In this document: positions 56,401-64,000 of the stretch, piece after piece
How the letters are laid out: every line of letters starts with the position of its first letter
How positions within the stretch are numbered: the first letter of the stretch is position 1
Assembly: GCA_963556495.2 (NCBI GenBank)
Contig: OY747709.1
Location: 15,206,400 to 15,270,399 of the forward strand
DNA length: 64,000 nucleotides
Source: Valencia hispanica
Lineage: Eukaryota; Chordata; Actinopteri; Cyprinodontiformes; Valenciidae
Direction of reading: 5' to 3'
Notes under the pieces: generated by a model
Database searches by the model: none
What the model was told of the DNA's origin: nothing
The model's input: only the letters and a program-made list of their open reading frames with translations
Position numbers and translations under genes: made by a program

Positions 56401-59400
56401 ATGGGATGAGTGAAATGACTTAAAAGTAAACAATTTTAAAATACAAATTTCAATTCAGTTTATTTATATAGCGCCAATTCACAACAGATGTCATCTCAAC
56501 GCACTTAACAAGAAGTCATTTCAATACATTTATACAAACATTCCAATCAGTTAAAAAGTTTCCTATTTAAGGAATCCCAGCAGATTGCATCAGTCATTGG
56601 CGTGAGGTTGGGCCCCGTTGATGCAGACTTTCCAACCACAGCAATCCATCAGCAATCACTCAAAAGTGTTTTAAACTTTAGATATTTGGTAAAATCCCAA
56701 ATCTTTTCAAGTAAACAGGCTCAAATCTAAGTAAACTCCCAAGTTATTGAAGTAAAAGTCAAATTCAAGTCACAAATCTTTGAAAATTTTTCAAGTCAAG
56801 TCTAAAGTCATAAAATTCATGACTCAAGTCCAAGTAAGGAGACTCGAGTACACACCTCTGCCATTTAGTGTTGGCATTGGAGCTCGATTACTGTGTAAAC
56901 AGATTTCCAATAGGCTCTTTGATTATATTGACCCTATTGTGCTGTACGAAATAAATCTCCAATTTAAAAATTACATTTTCTGTGGTCAAAGTTAAATGTT
57001 TTCTGAATTTCTATAAACCTTGTCTGGCTTGGGGCCATATAGCTAAGCTGTGAGAGGTTCCGCAATATTTGTTTTTTTTTGTAGCAATAATTGAGGTTTA
57101 CACACTGACCCTACTTATACTTTTTTTAAATGCATCTCTGACAGTTTATCACTCAAATAGCCTCAATGTGTCTCAACTACTAGCTGCATATCGCTGGACA
57201 TCTGATTGGTCGGAACTTTGATTTTGAACAGCTCTGTTTCGACGGTAACGATGAAGAAGGAGGAGACAGCTGTTAGAGGAGGGCTTCCAATACTATCAAG
57301 ATGAGACAAGGAGGCGGTGGGAATGAGACAGAAGGGGGGGGGGGGGTAGGTGGGTTGTGTTTCACACAGCACATTGAGTGTGAATAGAAAGGAGAGCACA
57401 GAGACAGTCAAGTCTCTGTGGTATGTGTTATATGGAGGGAAAGGCAAGAGGGCACAGATGGTAAATCAAAAGGACTGGATCATCGAAAGCTTGGAAAACA
57501 GAACAAGTGTCATTACTAATTTAAAGCTGCATATTGCCGTTCATTTAGTCTCAAAGAGCATTTCATGGCACTTCCTTGTTTGTTGTGAGTGTATATTCAG
57601 CTCAGTCTAATCAAATTGAACAGTTTCAACTATATGAAATTTTTAAATAATACCTTAGTGGGTTGTTCGCTGGGCTTTAAAATGAGTCAGATATACAGAG
57701 CTGAAATGCCAATCTATTTCCTTGTTAGCTTGGGAAGGCTCTGACGCCAAGGCTGGCCGACACAAAAATAGATCAGTATCCAAGTGTTTTTCTCTCAATC
57801 TTTTTTCCTAGTGCATTTATTTTTCGTTCTTTTCATTCTCGCGGCGCAAAATACTCGGTGAGAAAAATCACTGAATCGCATGAAGAATAAGAGTCATCCC
57901 AAAACACAAGATTTTGAAGAGGAAAAAAAGAAACATGCGGCAAATGTTTGTAACGAAGACTTAAAGTAGGCTTCTACGTGTGCGTGGGAGAGGATTAAAG
58001 CTTTAAAGGGTACATTGGCTGCAGTAGCGCGCCAGCCAACTGTCAGGTGCTAATACTGACCTCAGCCATGTTGGTGATGAAAAAGGGTAACCAAGCGCTG
58101 AAGAAAAGTCCCAGAAGAACTCCCAGAGTGAGACTGGCCTTCAGTGCCCTCCGACCCTGCTTGTGGGCAAGACGGCGCTCGCTGGTCACAGACAGCTATG
58201 GACAGTAGGGAGTAATAGAAAAATGTTGTTAAAAAGGTACAAACACAATCCCCATCCACTTTTACTGCTGTGGTCATTTATTCTGTACCAATCTTTGACA
58301 TCATGGATCCTCATGTTACATTAATAAAACAAGTTTTGCCTTTGGCTTAAAAATTTAAATTTTGTTGAAACTGACTAGCAAAAAAATGTTGTTTTTTTTC
58401 ATTTTGTGAAATATTATTTACCTCCCTAATCAGGATTAGCCTGCTATAAAATAAAAAATAATAAAAAATAATAATTATATCTTATTACCAGTAATATAAT
58501 ACATCACCAGTACTCACAACTATTTTTTTAAAATATAACTTATTGAGTGTATTTGGTATAATTCATGATCTTCTGAGAAGATTCTAATTTTTTTTACCCG
58601 TTTAATTTTTCTGTCACTATAATTGAGCTACATTAACTATGTAAGTATTAATCAATCAATAATTCTTAAAATAGTTCAAAATTTGTTTTAGGATTAGTTC
58701 ATAAACTTTTCAATGAGCGATTCCTGCTAGATACTGTAAATGGAAGTGTGGGGAGATATTTGGGATATTTCTTGGGATATAAGATATAGAATCAAGACTA
58801 AAAGGAACAGGTCAACTATAGTTTAGAGGGGGAAAATAAGTGCTACAATTTCCTAAAATCAGGAATTAGACTTATTATTCACACTAAAACTATTTACAAA
58901 TGAGTAATTAGGTAAACAAATCACACAAACAACACAAAACTGATTAAAGAGTTGACGTTTATCAAGAGTTCATTGATCACTCAGGGGTCTAAAGAAAATG
59001 CCTTTAATGACTAGATCTTAGCTCCAATACTTAAAATTAATCTGACCAGGAAAAAAAGGGAAATGATCCATTTTCAGAACCAACTTTGATCTGCCAGCAT
59101 TCAGCACCTGGACCACCAAAATAAAACAGAAAAGTGTGTCTTACTGGGTCAGATGTGGCTGTTCACTTTCTCTAAACCAACTTGCTACTCTGATGGTTGG
59201 AGGTACAGTATAGTACTGATCTTTCTCTGCCCAAACAGGTCTCTCTGAGACTGGCAGATGGTACTGGTTTCCTCTGGCACTGGGCTTTTAGATGTCTCAA
59301 TGTTCTCCACTTTGGATACAAAAAGATGCAGACTTAAAGACAGTTATTTAGTAATGCAAATCACATATCCCTGGAGTTTGGAGGAAATATTGCAATCTTG

Positions 59401-61700
59401 CACAGCTTTATACCAAGCTAAATGTAACACGACATGACCAATTTGAAAAAGAAAAAAAAATAATGTAAGCTAATTTTACAGGTAAGGCAAGGCTTTTTGA
59501 TCGGTTGTGACATTTGGTCTGACTCTCAGGACTCTGCAGGTCACAGGCTTCCTAAGAGTCTGGGAGAGGAGACATCACTGAAGACAGATCAACCAATCAG
59601 AAGTTAGCTTTGGGTAAAGCAAAAGACACCTCAAATTAAACACCCCCAGTGGGACGAGTAGAGTGGTAATGATGTATGAATAATATTGGTTAACAGCTAT
59701 GAGTGTAGCTGCTTGAATGATACTTTAGTTTAAAGCTCTTTGAGTGCTTACAGTACGATTAATAGAAAACTGCTATGTATGTTCAGTACATTCACAATTT
59801 CTAGGTAAACAAACTGCCTCCACCTTAGAGTATATTTAATTCTCAAACTTTGGAGATCTTGGCGTGCTACCTTTGGAAGTTAACGATCATATTGGCTAAA
59901 CTTGTGTTCTGGCAAGGCGAATTTTAAAGAAACCTTGAGAGTGTCAAACCTCGTAGATGGAAAGTCACCTCGGATGTGTTCATATACACTACATCTCTGC
60001 CTCTGTTAGGGTGTCTGCTCAGTTGTCCTCCAGCATGTCAGGGATTTCTTTATTTGGTGAATTTCCTTAAATTCAGAACTTTAACATTTAAAATACATAT
60101 TTTGTTTATGGTGACAATATATGAAGTCATAAAAGATTTTGAAGTTTCAGTTAGATTCAGTGTTGATCTTAGCTGCATAATTGCTCCTATATGTCACTAA
60201 TACGATGAGACAGTGAGAAGGGATTTTAAAGCTGCTTACATCAGATCAAATTAAAATGTAACAAAAAAAAAATTGAAAGGGATGTATGGATTGGTATTCA
60301 AATGTTTAGGGAAGAGAACCGAAATGATAGGGACAGTGTAGTCTATTATTGTTCTATTTTCTTAAATCTCGGCGGGGGACTTCTTTATTACCTTTGTTCT
60401 TCATAGCTTTAGTCACTTATCTTACAGTTATCCTGGATCTAGCTAAGAAACTTTAATAACAGCCTTTAAAAGCAACACAGTAACAACAGAAAATAAGTCA
60501 ACAAGCAATTTTTAAATGTTCAAGGTTGCAGTGCAACCAAGCAACTTCGTGTCATTGCTTCAAATGTCTTTGATGATTTTTTATATGCCTTCATAAATGT
60601 CAAGGACTTTAGTTTTTGCACACACATAACCAACTCATACTCTGACTAGTTATATTAGGTTAGGCTATCTACAGTATTAGGCATTCCTACTAAATTTCAA
60701 CAAGTAAAATATGAAGTGTAGATTATTTGACACTCTCACTCAGTACTACACACTCTTCTTGGGTTCTGTGTTTCATTTTTTTTCTTCTTACCAGTACATT
60801 TTGAGACATAGGAGGTCCTTGATGACTGCAGTCATTTTCATCATGCTGAGTTGACCTGGCTGCAACTCCAGGCGAAGGAGGCCGGGAGGGTTCTCCAAGG
60901 GATGGATGAGGGTGCGGAGGGTGACTCAGTGCTGCAACTCTCTTTGCTTGTCTCCGTGCCGCCAGAAGGATCCGGCAATAGGTGAAGCAAATGGCGCTGG
61001 AGGGCAAAAAGAAGGTGAGCACCGATGCCACCAGGGCAAAGGGTAGGGTCACCCGCAGGCGGCATTGAAAGGACGCACCTCCCGATGGTGACAGCTGAAA
61101 GTAGGAGTCTGGGTATTGTTTCTCATGGAAGGAACTGATGTTACCAACTTGAGGAAGCTGTGAGTGTCCATTCCCATGACCTAAACTGTGCCAGTTCATC
61201 GTGATGGGGAGGAAGGAGGCCAGGGCTGCCAAACTCCAAGCAGCTCCAACCAGAAGCAGAGCCCGCGGGGGGGTCATCCTCTGCTTGTAGCGCAGCGGTG
61301 AGATAATGAAGAGATAACGGTCCAGGCTGATCACGCACAGGTTGAGGATGGACGCGCTGCAGCACATGACGTCGAAGCAAAGCCAAACCGGGCAAAAGGC
61401 GGGCCACAACACCCAGGAGCCGCGCAGCACGTTGAGCATGGCCGGGGGCATGACCACCAACGCCACCATCAGGTCGGAGAAGAACAATGACACCAGGAAG
61501 CAGTTGGAGGTGCAGCGCAAGGAGCGATGGGCAAACACCAAGGCAATGAGCAGGACGTTGCCACAGATCGTCATGAGGATGATGGCCGTCAGCATGAAGG
61601 CCAACAACCATGGGCCGCTGCCTGTGATGTTCCAGTCGGTGGGAGTTGGAGAGCTGCCGTTGAATCTGCCCACAGAGCCAGACGGGTGAGAGTTGGTCAT
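53054..61700 (-). CDS. htr6: htr6: 5-hydroxytryptamine (serotonin) receptor 6 (gene span, three coding exons)
   Basis: A class A G-protein-coupled receptor for serotonin; 5-HT6 couples to Gs and raises cAMP, mainly in brain neurons and cilia. Joining 61700-60792, 58195-58061 and 53410-53054 gives 466 aa (human 440), introns phase 0. Visible: N-glycosylation sites at Asn14 and Asn24; TM1 [10 protein letters not shown]2 [22 protein letters not shown]3 with amine-binding Asp110 ([15 protein letters not shown]); [16 protein letters not shown]5 [16 protein letters not shown]6 [10 protein letters not shown]7 [15 protein letters not shown]. These match 5-HT6 far better than other aminergic receptors. 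The order and facing of tmco4 and htr6 match the human pair, supporting orthology. Confidence 0.95.
53496..53652 (-). repeat. LINE 3'-end fragment in htr6 intron 2
   Basis: CAATTCAGTTTATTTATATAG and the following 150 bp are the reverse of the LINE 3' end at 25560-25714, nearly unchanged, so a young insertion. Confidence 0.85.
53653..56160. other. htr6 intron 2, middle part
   Basis: AT-rich. It holds a TTAGGG-like patch at 54023-54083 (GGTTAGGGTTAGG, TTAGGGTTAGGGTAAG) and a LINE tail remnant at 55070-55100 (GAATTTCCTTTGGGATCAAT). Nothing else recognised. Confidence 0.5.
56169..56860. mobile_element. hAT-like MITE with nested LINE end in htr6 intron 2
   Basis: The ends CAGAGGCGGGACC and its imperfect reverse partner GTACACACCTCTG are flanked by 8-bp copies CCATCTAG (56161-56168) and CCATTTAG (56861-56868), one mismatch. 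The body is built of repeats of AAGTC/CAAGTCT words typical of this fish family. It contains the LINE 3' end at 56447-56660. No coding capacity. Confidence 0.82.
56447..56660 (-). repeat. LINE 3'-end fragment nested in the MITE
   Basis: CAATTCAGTTTATTTATATAG to CAACCACAGCAATCC is the reverse of the LINE 3' region around 25500-25714. Its presence inside the MITE body shows the LINE arrived second. Confidence 0.85.
56869..58060. other. htr6 intron 2, 5' part
   Basis: It contains a G run at about 57336-57347 and unrecognised sequence. No gene seen. Confidence 0.5.
58061..58195 (-). CDS. htr6: htr6 exon 2, end of ICL3 and TM6
   Basis: Forty-five codons in phase 0: [56 protein letters not shown] is the conserved cytoplasmic end of TM6 in 5-HT6. 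Acceptor CTGTCCATAG, donor TGAG|GTCAGT. Confidence 0.94.
58196..60791. other. htr6 intron 1
   Basis: A 2.6-kb AT-rich intron in which I recognise no gene or repeat family. Confidence 0.55.
60792..61700 (-). CDS. htr6: htr6 exon 1, N-terminus to ICL3
   Basis: Codes 303 residues: glycosylated N-terminus, TM1 to TM5 and most of ICL3. It ends MSQNVL at CTG|GTAAGA, a consensus donor in phase 0 that joins exon 2. If unspliced, the frame runs to a stop at 60723-60725. The ICL2 SPLRYK segment and the long ECL2 with [10 protein letters not shown] and a Cys (SFQCRLRV) for the TM3 disulphide are visible. Confidence 0.95.
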
Positions 61701-63068
61701 GCTGGTGGCTGGCAGTGATCGGTAAATCAGCTTCTAAGGGTTACTCACCAGGCACTGCTCAGTGTTCCAAATTGAATCTCCTTCCTGGCAAAAGCTCACA
61801 CCTCACCTTATCGTAGAGGTCTTGTTATCAAAATCCATCCAACCCTTTCCTCTCCATGGTTCTCCATATTGGCAGGAATCCCTCGTAGTTTAGTGGGCTC
61901 ACTCTCTAGAGCCACCAAGAGACTAATTCAAATCCCCCAAACTGTTTCCCTCATCTCTCCATTCTGGCCAGCATGTCCTTACTTCATCCACAGCTGAGAG
62001 CCAGAATGAGCTCTTCAGTAGCTGACAGAGGGTTTTTAAGCTGCATGCCACAGTGATGACAGGCGCCGAAGCAGGGCACACAGAGAGATAAGCCTTTACT
62101 TCGCACATAAAACCAGTGCCAGTGACATGACCCACTGAGGATGGAGAGAAATCCTCAAAAACATACCTCAGAGAAAGAGACTCGGCCAGCTTTTGTAGGT
62201 CTTCAGCTGAGGACAAGCCCTTTCTCTCCCAATCACAAGTCCTTTTATTCCGGGAAACAGAGAAGAAAAGCAAAAAACTACACAAAAAAACCTGTGCAAC
62301 AGTCATTACCAAGCAAGGCTCTGTTTAGAAGTGCTCTACAGGTATCATGGTCCTTGTAATGCTCCGCATCCCTTGCTGCTGTTAATCCCTGAGGCGGCCA
62401 CTTCAGCGTGTTTCCCAGCAGGAGCGCCCGGCTACTGATAGAGAGAGAGAGCGTGTCAAACATGGAGCTGTTAATGCATAACCATGCACAATCAGAGCCC
62501 AGATATGCTAATTCTGCATCATAGGAACTGTGTGGGTGGTCTTTCTCCTTGTTTGGTTGTGGTGTTTTTATCCATTTTCGATTTTTTTTTGCAAAAGCCT
62601 TATTAAAACCTGACACGGTTTCCTAAAGTTTCTGCAACATTTTTTTCCTGGCTTTAGTTTTTATACAGAGACAAATTAAAGACACCTGAACAGAATCAGA
62701 TGCTCTGTTTTTGTTTCGTTTTTCACGTGTCATACCAATGGAACCTGTTCACCTAATATATGTTTATTCTGGTGGTTTTAGGAGCTAGAAGAGCTAAATA
62801 TTTGCTTTTTTTTTTTTTTTTTAACTCAATGCTATAAAGTTTGACACTTATTCTATAATCTAAATCATTCTGTCGTAGCTCAGGTTATAAGTTCAGGGTC
62901 CCTATTGAAATGGAAGAATATCTGCTCTATTTTCAATTTTCTTTGTTGCCCCAAACAGGTTTTCTTTCAGTATTTCCCTCTATTTAGCTCTATCTATCTT
63001 CTCATCATCTCTGACCAAGTCTTCCTTGTCCCTGCTCAAAAAAAGAAACGGGAAGCATTGTGATCTTA
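61701..63068. other. Region upstream of htr6
   Basis: Should include the htr6 5' UTR and promoter. No TATA box or other element can be assigned with confidence and no further gene is seen. A T run lies near 62808-62821. Confidence 0.45.
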
Positions 63069-63076
63069 ATATTAAT

Positions 63077-63646
63077 CAGAGGTGGGTAGTAACTAGATAC
63101 AAAAAAAAAAAAGTAATTTTAAGAGTAGTTTTACTGCACCGTACTTTTTACTTTTACTTTAATAATATTATTATGAAGTATTGCCACTCTTACTTGAATA
63201 AAATTTCTGACTGAAAGTAACTTCACTGAACGGTGAGGCCTTTGCCCCATTTGATCAAGGAGTTACAGTAAACAATATATTGTCACTGGAAGCACTTCAC
63301 CCTGTTCTAATGCTCACATACACATTACCTACTTTACATATTAGTTTTAAAGTTTTATATCGATAGCATTTTAATTGAAAAAGTCTATTTTTCAGCCAGA
63401 ATTTATCATTTTTTTAATGTTGTTTTATTTATTTTAAATACCAGAATTTGCACATAAAGTTCTATCTTTCTGCATCTGATAACATCATCAGTTACTCAGT
63501 ACTTAAGCAGCCTTTTTAATTAATATTTTTTTACTCTTACTTGAGTCCTTTCTTGGATGATTATTTTGTACTTTTACTTGAGTAAAAAAATACATTGAAG
63601 CAGTGCAACTCATGAGTACAATTTCTGGGTCCTCTACCCACCTCTA
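63077..63646. mobile_element. hAT-like MITE with 8-bp target duplication
   Basis: The ends CAGAGGTGGGTAG and CTACCCACCTCTA are inverted repeats. ATATTAAT (63069-63076) and GTATTAAT (63647-63654) flank it, an 8-bp duplication with one mismatch. The body is rich in TACTTTTACTT and related words typical of this fish family. Non-coding. Confidence 0.85.
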
Positions 63647-63654
63647 GTATTAAT

Positions 63655-64000
63655 TGATTTTTTTACCCATACAATACTATTTTTGAATTTATTTCCTTCG
63701 TAGTTCTTATTGATAATTTAATTCCGTTTTAGTGATTATGCCCACTTTTAGTTTTGTAAATTGCATGATTTTCATGACTCAGCATCTTTGCAGGGTATCA
63801 GTGCAGCTCTGACGCCTCAAAGCAAGGCTTCGGTTCCAGATCTTCCAGCCTTTCTCCACATCTGTGTTTTCGCCCGATGCTCCCCCCACGGCTCCGGATA
63901 GGCCTGTTATTTTGTGGAGCTTTTTTTTAGAAACATTGTGACTTCTGTTAACCAAGGCAGTGATGTATATATTCAGACTTTTTTTTTTTACATAAGAATC
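63655..64000. other. End of window, nothing recognised
   Basis: A more G+C-rich patch at 63800-63905 could belong to a neighbouring transcript, but no frame or splice site supports it. Confidence 0.4.

Noticed and set aside
61141..61611. 156-codon minus-strand frame within htr6 exon 1
   Set aside because: An alternative frame of the receptor exon.
63800..63905. Possible exon of a further gene at the window end
   Set aside because: Higher G+C only; no frame with family similarity and no convincing splice sites.
1..64000. CRISPR array, operon-like gene cluster or prokaryotic mobile system
   Set aside because: No regularly spaced direct repeats and no adjacent intronless genes; the sequence is vertebrate.

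Overview
The window is vertebrate nuclear DNA, almost certainly from a teleost fish and probably a percomorph; a more exact placement would be a guess. The evidence is spliced genes with GT-AG introns, three recognisable vertebrate proteins, AT-rich introns and spacers, and a dense load of fish-type repeats: Tc1-like transposons, L2-like and Rex1-like LINE pieces, a tRNA-headed SINE, hAT-like MITEs and long microsatellites. I see no operons, CRISPR arrays, tRNA or rRNA genes, and no viral genes.

Three protein-coding genes can be read exon by exon. (1) vwa1 lies on the minus strand (CDS 14246 down to 5009) in six exons: signal peptide, VWA domain, three FN3 exons and a very short last exon, about 520 aa, a secreted matrix protein. 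(2) tmco4 lies on the plus strand (CDS 36448 to 49431) in 14 exons, about 658 aa. It is a DUF726 membrane protein with a glycine/alanine-rich hydrophobic block and a GFSLG nucleophile elbow. (3) htr6 lies on the minus strand (CDS 61700 down to 53054) in three exons, about 466 aa. It is the Gs-coupled serotonin receptor 6, with the aminergic TM3 Asp, LDRY, WLPFF and NPIIY motifs. tmco4 and htr6 converge tail to tail, as HTR6 and TMCO4 do on human 1p36.13. vwa1 and tmco4 diverge across a 22-kb spacer in which I found no gene.

Layout: 1-4 kb holds a broken L2-like LINE, SINEs and a Tc1 relic. 4.0-14.2 kb is vwa1. 14.3-36.4 kb is repeat-rich spacer with (CT)n, (ATC)n and (CA)n arrays, several Tc1 relics and MITEs. 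36.4-49.4 kb is tmco4, whose 5.4-kb last intron carries a 1.6-kb Tc1-like element with intact ends and a Sleeping-Beauty-like relic. 49.9-52.8 kb, between the two converging genes, is a nested transposon: an old Tc1-like element holding a Rex1-like LINE and a second complete Tc1-like element. 53.0-61.7 kb is htr6, with a hAT-like MITE in an intron. 61.7-64 kb is upstream sequence ending near another MITE.

The three genes have no shared pathway; the neighbourhood is ancestral synteny. The points most worth checking are the third FN3 exon and tiny last exon of vwa1, the nested insertion between tmco4 and htr6, several insertions dated by clear target duplications, a 40-bp perfect palindrome in a tmco4 intron, and a decayed zinc-finger reading frame in a vwa1 intron. 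I did not find a convincing new biological system.
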